Assembly (NCBI RefSeq): GCF_030811555.1 | Contig: NZ_JAUSQZ010000001.1 | Span: 2,663,241 to 2,727,240, forward strand | Reading direction: 5' to 3' | Source: Kineosporia succinea | Lineage (GTDB): Bacteria > Actinomycetota > Actinomycetes > Actinomycetales > Kineosporiaceae | DNA length: 64,000 bases | Part shown: piece after piece, positions 22,355-30,370 of the stretch | How positions within the stretch are numbered: the stretch's first letter is position 1 | How the letters are laid out: each line of letters opens with the position of its first letter | Program-made: the position numbers and the translations under genes | Notes under the pieces: generated by a model | Told to the model about the DNA's origin: nothing | The model's input: the letters and a program-made list of their open reading frames with translations, nothing else | The model's database searches: none

Positions 22355-23966
22355 GTCTTCTCCACCGGTGGTCGAGGCCCGGGACTGGGGGTGGCGGCAC
22401 TCAACCCGGAAGGCCTGGGCCGTGCGGGGTCTCGACCTGCGGATCGAGCCCGGTGAGCGGGTGCTGCTGCTCGGGGCCAGTGGCGCCGGCAAGTCCACGT
22501 TGCTGGCCGGGCTGGCGGGGCTTCTCGACCCGGAGGAGTCCGGGGGTGACGAGGAGGGATCACTGCTTCTGGACGGGGTGGTCGCCCGGCGCGCGCGGGT
22601 GGACGCGGTGCGGGCCGGGCAGGCGCTGACCGGGCTTCTGCTGCAGGACCCGCAGGCTCAGACCGTGCTGGCCCGCTGCGGTGACGACGTGGCCTTCGGG
22701 CTGGAGAACCACGCCGTGCCGACGTCGGAGATCTGGCCGCGGGTGGCGAAAGCGCTGGACGGGGTCGGGTTTCCGTACCCGGTCGAGCACCCGACCGGGC
22801 GGCTGTCGGGTGGGGAGCGGCAGCGGCTGGCGCTCGCCGGGGTGCTCGCGCTCGGTCCGGGTCTGCTGCTGCTCGACGAGCCGACCGCGATGCTCGATCC
22901 GGCCGGGGCCGATCTGGTGCGGCGCAGCATCGCGACCGTGCTCGAGATGACCGGCGCCGGTTGCGTTCTCGTTGAACACCGGGTCGAGCCGTGGCTGCCG
23001 TTCATCGATCGGGTCGTGGTGCTCGAGCCCGGCGGCGGGGTGTTCGCCGACGGCGCCCCGGGGCAGGTCTTCGCCGAGCAGGCTTCCGCACTGGTCGCCG
23101 CCGGGGTCTGGGTTCCCGGGGTGCGTTCCCGATGGCGGACGCGCGGTACGGCGAATCTCCCGGGCGCCGGTTCCGGGGGCTCGCCACTGCTCACGGCCGA
23201 GCCCCGGCCGGCGGCCGCGGCCGCGTCGGTGGCCGAGCCCCTGCTCACGGCGGAGGGGCTCGCCGCCCGGCGGCCGGGGCAGACCGAACCGCCGGTGCGC
23301 GACGTCGACCTGACGGTGCGGGCCGGTCGGGCGCTGGCGGTCACGGGGCCCAACGGGGCCGGAAAGTCCACGCTGGCGCTGACTCTGGCCGGATTGACCC
23401 CACCGGCGGCCGGTTCGCTGACGGCCTCCGGGATACTGGCGAACGGTGCCGGGCCGCATCCGCACCGCTGGCGGGCCGGGCAGCTGGTCAGCCGGATCGG
23501 CACGGTGTTCCAGGATCCGCAGCACCAGTTCGTCGCGTCGACCGTGGCCGGGGAACTGGCGGTCGGCCCGGAACGGGCGGCGGGTCGTCGCGGGTGGTTC
23601 GGGCGTACGGCGAACCCCGATGCCGGGGGCACCTCCTCGGCCCGAAGGGTCAGGGGGACCCCCATCGAGATCGACGAACTGCTGCGACGCCTGCGGTTGG
23701 ACCACCTGGCGCGCGCCAACCCCTACACGCTGAGCGGTGGTGAACAGCGGCGGCTCTCGGTCGCGACCGTGCTGGCGACCGCGCCCGGTGTGCTGGTGCT
23801 CGACGAGCCGACCTTCGGCCAGGACGCCCGCACCTGGACCGAACTCACCGCGCTGCTGCTGGAACTGCTCGGTGAGGGCCGGGCCGTGGTGGCGGCGACG
23901 CACGACCTGGAGCTGGTCGAGGCGCTCGCGGGCGACGGTGACACGGGGGAGGTGCTGGAGCTGTGA
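22338..23966 (+). CDS. ykoD: Fused double ATPase of ECF transporter, YkoD type
   Basis: A 542-residue protein with two ABC ATPase domains. Domain 1 has Walker A GASGAGKST (near residue 50), Q-loop LLLQDPQAQ, signature LSGGERQRLALAG and Walker B LLLLDEPTA. Domain 2 has GPNGAGKST, VFQDPQHQF, LSGGEQRRLSVA and VLVLDEPTF. A Pro/Ala-rich linker joins them near residue 285. It energises the transporter with YkoE and YkoC. The GTG start overlaps the ykoE stop by 17 bases; a GTG at 22347 would shorten this to eight. Confidence 0.92.
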   Translation: MPNVSESSPPVVEARDWGWRHSTRKAWAVRGLDLRIEPGERVLLLGASGAGKSTLLAGLAGLLDPEESGGDEEGSLLLDGVVARRARVDAVRAGQALTGLLLQDPQAQTVLARCGDDVAFGLENHAVPTSEIWPRVAKALDGVGFPYPVEHPTGRLSGGERQRLALAGVLALGPGLLLLDEPTAMLDPAGADLVRRSIATVLEMTGAGCVLVEHRVEPWLPFIDRVVVLEPGGGVFADGAPGQVFAEQASALVAAGVWVPGVRSRWRTRGTANLPGAGSGGSPLLTAEPRPAAAAASVAEPLLTAEGLAARRPGQTEPPVRDVDLTVRAGRALAVTGPNGAGKSTLALTLAGLTPPAAGSLTASGILANGAGPHPHRWRAGQLVSRIGTVFQDPQHQFVASTVAGELAVGPERAAGRRGWFGRTANPDAGGTSSARRVRGTPIEIDELLRRLRLDHLARANPYTLSGGEQRRLSVATVLATAPGVLVLDEPTFGQDARTWTELTALLLELLGEGRAVVAATHDLELVEALAGDGDTGEVLEL

Positions 23967-24754
23967 CCGCCCTGCTGCACGGCCTGGACATCCGCGAGGC
24001 CTCGCGCGCTCCGCTGGCCCGGGCCGATCCGGCCGCCAAACTGGCGGTGGCCACGGTGATCTCGGTCGCGCTCATCCTCACGGTCGACCCGGTGACGGCC
24101 GGTGTGGCCCTGGCTCTCGAGCTGGCGTTCCTGCCGTGGTGCGGCCTGTCACCGCGAAAACTGTTCCGCAGTAGCTGGATCATCCTGCTCGGCGCCGTTC
24201 CGGCCGGCCTCCTGACCCTGGTGTTCGGCGTGGACGGCGGCGACGTCCTGCTCGGCCTGGGCCCGGTCTCGGTCACCGAGGGCTCGCTCAGCTCGGCGGT
24301 CGCGATCACCCTGCGCATCCTGGCGATCGGCCTGCCCGGCGTCGTGCTGCTGGCCACCACCGATCCCACCGACCTGGCCGACTCGCTGGCCCAGATCCTG
24401 CGACTGCCGCACCGTTTCGTGCTCTCCGCGTTGGCTGCCCTGCGGCTGGTCGGACTGCTGGCCCAGGAGTGGCAGACCCTGACCATGGCCCGTCGCGCCC
24501 GGGGGTTCGACCACGGACTGCGGCAGCTGCTGGGCCAGGTGTTCGCGCTGCTGGTGATCGCGATCCGCCGAGGGACGGTGCTGGCCACCACCATGGAGGC
24601 CCGCGGCTTCGGCGTGGACGCCCCCCGCACCTGGGCCCGCCCCGCCCACTTCGGCCTCTTCGACTGGGCCGTGGTGCTCGGCGGTGTGGCCGTGGCTGCC
24701 CTGGCCACCGGCGCCGGTCTGTGGCTGGGAACCTGGAACCTGGTGCTCGCCTAG
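23963..24754 (+). CDS. ykoC: ECF transporter T component, YkoC type
   Basis: A 263-residue EcfT-family membrane protein that couples the S component to the ATPases. The two Ala-Arg-Gly signatures are present as RRARGFDHG and MEARGFGVD, in the cytosolic coupling helices. Five to six membrane helices are visible (LAVATVISVALILTV, SWIILLGAVPAGLLTLVFG, LRILAIGLPGVVLLA, VFALLVIAI, WAVVLGGVAVAALATG). The GTG start overlaps the ykoD stop by four bases. The stop codon itself is the first part of a 40-bp tandem repeat. Confidence 0.9.
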   Translation: MTALLHGLDIREASRAPLARADPAAKLAVATVISVALILTVDPVTAGVALALELAFLPWCGLSPRKLFRSSWIILLGAVPAGLLTLVFGVDGGDVLLGLGPVSVTEGSLSSAVAITLRILAIGLPGVVLLATTDPTDLADSLAQILRLPHRFVLSALAALRLVGLLAQEWQTLTMARRARGFDHGLRQLLGQVFALLVIAIRRGTVLATTMEARGFGVDAPRTWARPAHFGLFDWAVVLGGVAVAALATGAGLWLGTWNLVLA

Positions 24755-25031
24755 CCGGTCTGCGAGCCGGCCCTTGAATCGGGTGCTCGCTTAGCCGGTC
24801 TGCGAGCGGGCCCCTGAGCCGGGTGCTCGCCCAGCCGGTTTGCGAGCCGGACCCTGAGCCGGGTGCTTGCTTAGCCGGTCTGCGAGCGGGCCCCTGAATC
24901 GGGTGCTCGCTTAGCCGGTCTGCGAGCGGGCCCCTGAATCGGGTGCTTGCTTAGCCGGTCTGCGAGCGGGCCCCTGAATCGAGTGCTCGCCTGGCCGGTC
25001 TGCGAGTGGGCTCCTGAACCGGGTGCTGGCA
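24752..25031 (+). repeat. Seven tandem copies of a 40-bp repeat
   Basis: Seven consecutive 40-base units run from the ykoC stop codon to 25031, each of the form TAGCCGGTCTGCGAGC..., then GGGCCCCTGA, and ending GGGTGCTCGCT, with a few substitutions per copy. An eighth degenerate start follows to about 25060. The last coding bases of ykoC (GGTGCTCGCC) match the end of the unit, so the array seems to have grown from the gene's 3' end. There are no spacers, so it is not CRISPR. In unit 1 GCCGG and CCGGC can pair. Confidence 0.9.
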
Positions 25032-25091
25032 TGGCCGTCTGCGTGGACGGGCCTGAGATGTGGCTGCACTGGTCGCTCGCATGGCTCGCGC

Positions 25092-25139
25092 GCGAACCTG
25101 CTGCTTTCGATTATCGATAATCGAAAGCAGCAGGTTCGC
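25092..25139. repeat. Perfect 48-bp palindrome with AT-rich centre
   Basis: Every base from 25092 to 25139 pairs with its mirror: arms begin GCGAACCTGCTGCTTTCG and the centre is ATTATCGATAAT. After a three-base bulge GGCTCG (25083-25088) and CGAGCC (25140-25145) extend it. No T-run follows on either strand, so it does not look like an ordinary terminator. It lies in a gene-free stretch 340 bp after ykoC and 230 bp after the NuoF-like gene. The AT core contrasts strongly with the surroundings. Confidence 0.9.
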
Positions 25140-25191
25140 CGAGCCGGGTTGCTGGCGCGACGGGTATCCGGCCGGTTCGGGTGTGGGGACC

Positions 25192-25366
25192 GGAGCGTGG
25201 GGCGGTGAGGGTCGGTGCGTGGGGTCGGGGCGTTGGGCCGGTGCGTTGGGCCGGGGCGTTGGGCCGGGCGTGAGGTCCGTGCGTGAGGGTCGGTGCGTGA
25301 GGGCCGGTGCGTGGGATCGGAGCGTGGGGCGGGTGCGTTGGGCCGGAGCGTGGGGTCGGACGGGTT
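25192..25366. repeat. G/T-rich degenerate repeat tract
   Basis: About 175 bases made of variants of GGTGCGTGGGG, GGAGCGTGGGG and GGGGCGTTGGGCC, with strong purine and G bias on the plus strand and many GGG runs that could form G-quadruplexes. No open frame here looks real. With the 40-bp repeats and the palindrome it fills the whole 616-base gap 24755-25370; no gene was seen there. Confidence 0.6.
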
Positions 25367-25370
25367 CGGG

Positions 25371-26627
25371 TCAGGCGTAGGTGCAGTAGCCGTCTACGTG
25401 CTGGTCGATCTCCGGGCGGAAGGTTTCGAGCATGGAGCGCACCAGGCGGGCGGTGCCGTCCGGGTGTGAGCAGGCGCCGCGGCCGGTGACGAGGCCGGTC
25501 AGTTGCTCGATCCGTTCCACCAACCCGGCCGCCTCACGATGGGAGCGGGTGAGCGGGAGACGCGTGCACGCGTCCGCCATTGCCGGTAAGCCGTTGGTGC
25601 AGGGGCCACAGCGCTTGGCGCGTTGCCCGGCCAGGTAGTCGACGATCGACGCGGTGTAGGTCAGGGGGCAGTCGCCGGGCAGCATCGGGAGCAGGACGCC
25701 GGCACCGAGTTTGGCGCCGAACCGGGCCAGGTCGCTGGGGCTGAGCGTGCAGTTGGTGACCTGCTGGGGCGAGAGCCAGGTGCCGTGGTAGCCGCCGAGC
25801 AGCAGCGGGCGCTCCGGGTCGTAGCCGCAGAACTCCAGCATCTCGGCCAGGGGGACGCCGTGCGGGGCCTCGAGCACCAGGCCGCCCGGGCCGTCGGCCG
25901 AGATCGACAGCAGCCGGGTGCCGGGCTCGGCCGGGGTGCCCCAGCGCGCGTACCGTTCCGGGCCGAGGTCGCTCACCGCGGCCAGGTGGGCCAGCGTCTC
26001 GGCGTTCGACAGCATGGTCGGCCGCCCCCGCAGCCCGGAGATGGCGGTCGGGGTGCGCGTGGTGACGGGCAGATTGTCGCGCCCGGCCACCATCTCCAGC
26101 ACCGCCGCCGACTGCCCGCCGACGAAACCGCCGCTGGTGACGTGCATCTCGAAGGCGACGGCCTTGCGTCCGCGCGGACGCTCCTTGATCGCGTGCTTGA
26201 TCGCGGCGGCCACGTGCGGCCGCTCACCCGGAACGGCGACGTGCACGTGGTGGATGTCGAGCGTCTCGGCCAGCAGCTGGGCGCCGTCGAGCACCAGGTG
26301 CGGCGCCGAGAACATCATCGCGCTGTCCTTGGCGCTGGCCGGCTCACCCTCCGAGCAGTTCACCACCAGCTCGCGCTTCTTGCCCGACTCGAGGGCCGCC
26401 TGCAGCTTGCGGGCGAACGGGAACTCGGCCCCACCTCGCCCGGTCAGGCCGATCTTCCAGCTCATCTCGATCAGCTGCTGCGCGTCACGGCGGGCCGGCT
26501 CGTTCCACAGCCGCCGGTGCTGGGACAGGCTGCCGTCGCCGTCCGGCCCGACCCCGCGCAGCAGCAGCGGGCCGTCGAGCAGCGAGACCACACCGTGGAA
26601 ACCGGCCTCGACCTCGGTGTGGGTCAT
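25371..26627 (-). CDS. NuoF-like NADH dehydrogenase family flavoprotein
   Basis: A 418-residue NuoF-family protein not in a complex I operon. The FMN/NADH part has GLTGRGGAEFPFARKL, VNCSEGEPASAKDSAMM and a soluble-ligand-binding-like region with LGGYHGTWL. The iron-sulfur domain has CGPC near residue 340 and GACSHPDG near 383, but the first Cys of the usual CxxCxxC is not there. It probably feeds electrons from NAD(P)H or ferredoxin to the adjacent membrane haem protein. The ATG overlaps the stop of that gene (ATGA). Last gene of a four-gene operon. Confidence 0.85.
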   Translation of the reverse strand: MTHTEVEAGFHGVVSLLDGPLLLRGVGPDGDGSLSQHRRLWNEPARRDAQQLIEMSWKIGLTGRGGAEFPFARKLQAALESGKKRELVVNCSEGEPASAKDSAMMFSAPHLVLDGAQLLAETLDIHHVHVAVPGERPHVAAAIKHAIKERPRGRKAVAFEMHVTSGGFVGGQSAAVLEMVAGRDNLPVTTRTPTAISGLRGRPTMLSNAETLAHLAAVSDLGPERYARWGTPAEPGTRLLSISADGPGGLVLEAPHGVPLAEMLEFCGYDPERPLLLGGYHGTWLSPQQVTNCTLSPSDLARFGAKLGAGVLLPMLPGDCPLTYTASIVDYLAGQRAKRCGPCTNGLPAMADACTRLPLTRSHREAAGLVERIEQLTGLVTGRGACSHPDGTARLVRSMLETFRPEIDQHVDGYCTYA

Positions 26628-27226
26628 CGGCGTCGCCGTCCGGCCGGGGACTGACGCTCCAGGCGCCGTTCCGTGCCCAGCGTGCCCACGCGGACCACCA
26701 CGGCCCAGACCACGATGCCGACGCAGAGCACGCTGATCGCCATCGACCAGGTTTCGGTGTTGTCGGTGCCGATGCCGAAACCGTGCACCAGCCCGGCCAC
26801 CCAGCCCAGGTACGAGGTCAGGTGGATCGCCCGCCAGGTGCGCGAGCGGAACCGGGTGCGGGACAGGCCGGTGAGCACCGTGAGGATCACGAAGTCGGTG
26901 GCCAGCGTGCCGAGACCCAGCCACAGCGGCTCGTACTCGCCCCGGAACGGGACGAAGACGTCCCACCAGCGGATGTTCACGAACTCGTCGATCACCGCGA
27001 GCACCGCGTGCGCGATCAGCAGCGCGACCGCGAGCAGCGAGATGTTGCGGTGCAGGTGCTGCGTGACGAACCGGGGCCAGAACCGCGACGACGCCCGTAG
27101 CGTCGAGAGCACGCCGAGCGCCACGGACAGGGTCATCAGGAGCAGCAGGATCACGCCGGTACCGCGGTTGAGGAACCAGAGCAGGCGGTCGTCCTTGAAG
27201 GCCTCGGTGAAGAAGTCGGGGCTCAT
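26624..27226 (-). CDS. Ferric reductase-like transmembrane haem protein
   Basis: A 200-residue membrane protein with five to six helices and the haem-ligand His pattern of ferric reductase-like domains: HLHRNISLLAVALLIAHAVL in one helix pair and RAIHLTSYLGWVAGLVHGFGIG in another. It lacks the FAD/NAD-binding half of full ferric reductases, so electrons must come from a partner, most simply the NuoF-like protein encoded next. Both its ends overlap neighbours by four bases (ATGA), showing tight coupling with apbE and the NuoF-like gene. Confidence 0.85.
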   Translation of the reverse strand: MSPDFFTEAFKDDRLLWFLNRGTGVILLLLMTLSVALGVLSTLRASSRFWPRFVTQHLHRNISLLAVALLIAHAVLAVIDEFVNIRWWDVFVPFRGEYEPLWLGLGTLATDFVILTVLTGLSRTRFRSRTWRAIHLTSYLGWVAGLVHGFGIGTDNTETWSMAISVLCVGIVVWAVVVRVGTLGTERRLERQSPAGRRRR

Positions 27227-28239
27227 CCGTTCACTGCGCCCAGCGGCCAGCCGGCCACCCGGTGCACCGTGCCGTCGGCCGCGACCAGGCGCGCGGCGAC
27301 GTCTTCGTGCTCGAGCCACTCCACGGCCGCCCGGCCGCGCACGATCGACGCGGTGCTGATCGCGTTCGCCTCCACGCAGGAGACCCCGCAGGCCGTGACC
27401 GTGCGGAAGGTCGCGTCGACCGGCCGGCCGGTGCGCGGGTCGAGCAGATGGTGCAGCTCGCCGTCGTTCCACCAGCGGCGGGCCAGCACCGACGAGGTGG
27501 CCAGGCCGCCCTCGGTGATCACCACCACCTCGGCCCCGGGAGCCGCGACGTCTTCGGGCAGTTCGGTGATCGACACCCGCCAAGGATGCGTGCCCGGGGC
27601 GGTGTCCGGAAGTAGCCCGACCGCGACATCACCCCCCAGGCTGATCACCAGATCGGTTCCCACCTCGCTCGGCACGGTCTCGGCGATCAGGTCGGCGGCG
27701 AACGCCTTGCCGGTCGCGCCGAGGTCGAGCGACACGTCGTCCGGAACTCGCATTGCACCCTGCGGGTCGATCTCGATCTCTCGCCAGGCGCCGGTGCGGG
27801 CCGGGTAGGAGGCCTGCGCCGGGTCGCCGGAGACCAGCCCGGGCATCACGGTGGAGTCCATCGCCTGACCCGTCGCCATCAGGCGCCGCAGCTCGTCGAT
27901 GTCGCGGTCGTAACCGAGCGCGAGCAGCTGCCGCCCGAGTGTCGGGTCGACCAGGCCGTCGGTCGCCTCGGCCGCCCACACCGCCGCCGACACCGCCCGG
28001 CACAGCAGCGGTGTCACCCCCACCCAGGTCCCCGCGTAACGGTTGGTCCGGGCCAGGTCGGAGTCGGTGCGGAACCGGCTCGCCGCCTTGTCCACCTCGG
28101 CCAGGATGCGCTCGCAGGCCGCCCGCGCCGCCTCGAGCTTCTCGGCGTCGGCCACCACCAGCGCGGCGTAACTGCCCAGCGCGCTCCAGCGAGCGGTGCC
28201 GTACTCGAGCGTCTGGCCCGCGTCAGAGACCGGGGGCAT
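27223..28239 (-). CDS. apbE: FAD:protein FMN transferase (ApbE)
   Basis: A 338-residue ApbE-family enzyme that attaches FMN covalently to a Thr or Ser of extracytoplasmic electron-transfer proteins. Seen are LGSYAALVV (the usual MGT replaced), SRFRTDSDLARTNR, ATDGLVDPTLGRQLLALGYDRD, VSLDLGATGKAFAADLIAE, ISLGGDVAVG and the C-terminal VTACGVSCVEANAISTASIVRG. No obvious signal peptide is visible from the ATG at 28237-28239, so it may act in the cytosol or be exported by an unseen start. No protein with the FMN-acceptor motif is encoded nearby. Confidence 0.92.
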   Translation of the reverse strand: MPPVSDAGQTLEYGTARWSALGSYAALVVADAEKLEAARAACERILAEVDKAASRFRTDSDLARTNRYAGTWVGVTPLLCRAVSAAVWAAEATDGLVDPTLGRQLLALGYDRDIDELRRLMATGQAMDSTVMPGLVSGDPAQASYPARTGAWREIEIDPQGAMRVPDDVSLDLGATGKAFAADLIAETVPSEVGTDLVISLGGDVAVGLLPDTAPGTHPWRVSITELPEDVAAPGAEVVVITEGGLATSSVLARRWWNDGELHHLLDPRTGRPVDATFRTVTACGVSCVEANAISTASIVRGRAAVEWLEHEDVAARLVAADGTVHRVAGWPLGAVNG

Positions 28240-28242
28240 CGA

Positions 28243-28779
28243 TCAGGACCCGCTCGAGGGCACGGCCGGGGGAGACGTCGTGGTGCTCGTGGTCGTCGTG
28301 CTCGTCTCGGTCTCCTCCGCCTCGTCGGCGGTGGTCGTCTCCGCCGGGGTGGTGGGCTTGGAGGTGGTCGTCGAGGTCTTGGTGGTCGCCCTGGGCTGCG
28401 AGGCCTCGGAACTGGGGACGTCGTCCGCACCGGAGCCGGTCTGCGAACCGTCGGTCTGTGATCCGCCGGTTTCGGTCGACGTCTGGGTGGTCCGGGTGCC
28501 ACCGCCCGAGTTCTGCTTCTTCCGGGCCGGCCGGGGCGTGCCGGTGGCCTCGGTCTCGGGGGTGGCCGAGTCGTCGGTGGTCTGGGTGTCGTCGGGCGTC
28601 GCCTGGGGCTGCTGTGCCTGCCAGGCCGCGGCTTTCGCCTCGTCCTTCTCCCGGGTCTGCGACGCCGCCAGGGCCGTGGTGCCGCCGACGGCCACGAGGG
28701 CGACCGCGGCGACGCCGGCGGTCAGGGTGCCGGCGACCCGAAGGCCGCGGTCTCGGTCGTCAGGGCTCACGGAACGCAC
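28243..28779 (-). CDS. Membrane-anchored Ser/Thr-rich protein (hypothetical)
   Basis: A 178-residue protein with a short basic cytosolic end, one membrane span (VAGTLTAGVAAVALVAVGGTTALA) and a low-complexity outside tail rich in Thr, Ser, Pro, Glu and Gln. No FMN-acceptor motif (S/T-G-A-T/S) and no Cys are present, so it does not look like the ApbE substrate. It is the first gene of the apbE operon, three bases before apbE. It could be an anchor or spacer in the cell wall; function unknown. Confidence 0.6.
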   Translation of the reverse strand: MRSVSPDDRDRGLRVAGTLTAGVAAVALVAVGGTTALAASQTREKDEAKAAAWQAQQPQATPDDTQTTDDSATPETEATGTPRPARKKQNSGGGTRTTQTSTETGGSQTDGSQTGSGADDVPSSEASQPRATTKTSTTTSKPTTPAETTTADEAEETETSTTTTSTTTSPPAVPSSGS

Positions 28780-28949
28780 CCAGCCACTGTGGGGTCAGCT
28801 CGGTGAAGAGCCGGTCATCCAATTCTCAAATAAACGTCAACCAGATGAGATCCCCCCAGGTCGCCGTACGCGAGCGATCACGGTCGGCCAACGATCACCA
28901 AAGGGGGTGAACCGCCGCGAATTACGCACCGCCGAGCACGACGGGAGGA

Positions 28950-30323
28950 TCAGGAGGACTGACCGACCAGCTTGCGGAACCTCTGCCCCAGGCTGCCCCC
29001 GGCTCCCTTGCGCCGCTGCCGCATGCGCTCGCGGGTGCGGGTCTCGGCCGGGCTCAGCACGACCTGCACCTTCGCCCCGCCGAGCCGGGACTTGCCCAGC
29101 TCCAGCCGCCCGCCCGAGGCGATCGCGGCCCGCCGCACGATGTCCAGACCGAGGCCCGACGAACCGGCGTTGCTGTGCCCCCGGGCCACCACGTCGGCCC
29201 CCGGCAGACCGGGCCCGCCGTCCTGCACGGCCAGCACGATCTCGTGGGCCGCGTTGGTGTTCACCGTGACCTCGAGCGGCACACCCTCCTCGGTGTGCGC
29301 GAACACGTTGTCGATCAGCACGTCCACCACGTCGGTGAGCTCCACCGGGTCGATCCGCGCCCAGGTGGGCCGGCTCGGCAGCCAGGTGCGCAGCGATCGT
29401 CCCTGCTCGTCGGCCAGCGCCGACCAGAACGCCACGCGCTCGCCGACCAGTGCCGCCACGTCGCACCGGGAGGTCACGTTCGCCTTCACCGGGCGCCGCG
29501 CGTCCTGCACCACCGCGCTCACCGTGCGCTCGAGGGTGGCCACGTGCTCCTCGATGCGCCGCGCCACCTCCGGGTCGGTCACGCTCTCCACGTCCAGCCG
29601 CAACGCGGTGACCGGGGTGCGCAGACGGTGCGAGAGGTCGGCCACCGACTCCCGTTCGGAGATCAGCAGCTGCTCGATGCGGGCCGAGAGCCGGTTCAGC
29701 GCCCCGGCCATGGCCACCACCTCGGGCGGCCCGTGCTCGGGACTGCGGATGTCGAGCCGGCCGTCGCGGATCGAGTCCGCCGCCGCGGCCAGGTCTTTGA
29801 TCGGGTCGCTGAGTCTTCGGGCCAGCGTGTCGGCGGCCCCGACCGAGAGCGCGAGCAGCAGCGTGCCCAGCGCGGCCAGGATCAGGCTGGCCCGCCCGAC
29901 GTCCCGGTGCAGCTCGGCGCCGCTGACCTCGGTGCGCACGATGTACGCGCCCTCGGTGCTCAGCGCCGGCGCGTAGACCACGGCCTGGCCGTCGTTGCGG
30001 GTGGTGAAGGCCAGCCCGGTGCGCGCGGTGTCGATGTTCTCGGAGTCGTCGGCGACCTGGGCCCCGAGCGTGGAGTTGTCGGGCAGGAAGATCGTGGTGA
30101 TGCCCAGCGGGTCAGGCCCGGAGGCGGCCTTGTCGAGCTCGGCCTTCGCCGTGTCGGCCCCCGAGGAGGCCGCGATCTGGGCGAGGTTCGTCGCGTCGGC
30201 CGTGACGGTGGCCAGCGTGCGTTCCTCGGCCAGCGAGCGCAGCAGCAGGGTGAGCGGGATCAGGAAGGCCAGGACCACGGCGGACGTGGTCGCGGCGACG
30301 AGCAGGGTGAGACGCCAGCGCAC
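28950..30323 (-). CDS. Sensor histidine kinase
   Basis: A 457-residue membrane kinase. Helix 1 (LTLLVAATTSAVVLAFLIPLTLLL) and helix 2 (ASLILAALGTLLLALSVGAADTLA) enclose an extracytoplasmic sensor of about 120 residues. A HAMP domain (RRLSDPIKDLAAAADSIRDG) leads to the H-box ADLSHRLRTPVTAL, the N-box VDVLIDNVFAHTEEG and ATP lid motifs QDGGPGLP and SSGLGLDIV. The C-terminal tail is basic. It is downstream of the response regulator gene at 30371 and probably co-transcribed. The signal is unknown. Confidence 0.92.
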   Translation of the reverse strand: MRWRLTLLVAATTSAVVLAFLIPLTLLLRSLAEERTLATVTADATNLAQIAASSGADTAKAELDKAASGPDPLGITTIFLPDNSTLGAQVADDSENIDTARTGLAFTTRNDGQAVVYAPALSTEGAYIVRTEVSGAELHRDVGRASLILAALGTLLLALSVGAADTLARRLSDPIKDLAAAADSIRDGRLDIRSPEHGPPEVVAMAGALNRLSARIEQLLISERESVADLSHRLRTPVTALRLDVESVTDPEVARRIEEHVATLERTVSAVVQDARRPVKANVTSRCDVAALVGERVAFWSALADEQGRSLRTWLPSRPTWARIDPVELTDVVDVLIDNVFAHTEEGVPLEVTVNTNAAHEIVLAVQDGGPGLPGADVVARGHSNAGSSGLGLDIVRRAAIASGGRLELGKSRLGGAKVQVVLSPAETRTRERMRQRRKGAGGSLGQRFRKLVGQSS

Positions 30324-30370
30324 GGGTCACCTGCTCCTCAGGGTTCGGGACGGCACAGGTCGAGGCTGGA

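Noticed and set aside
24752-25031. CRISPR array
   Set aside because: The 40-bp units are contiguous with no unique spacers, and no cas genes are nearby.
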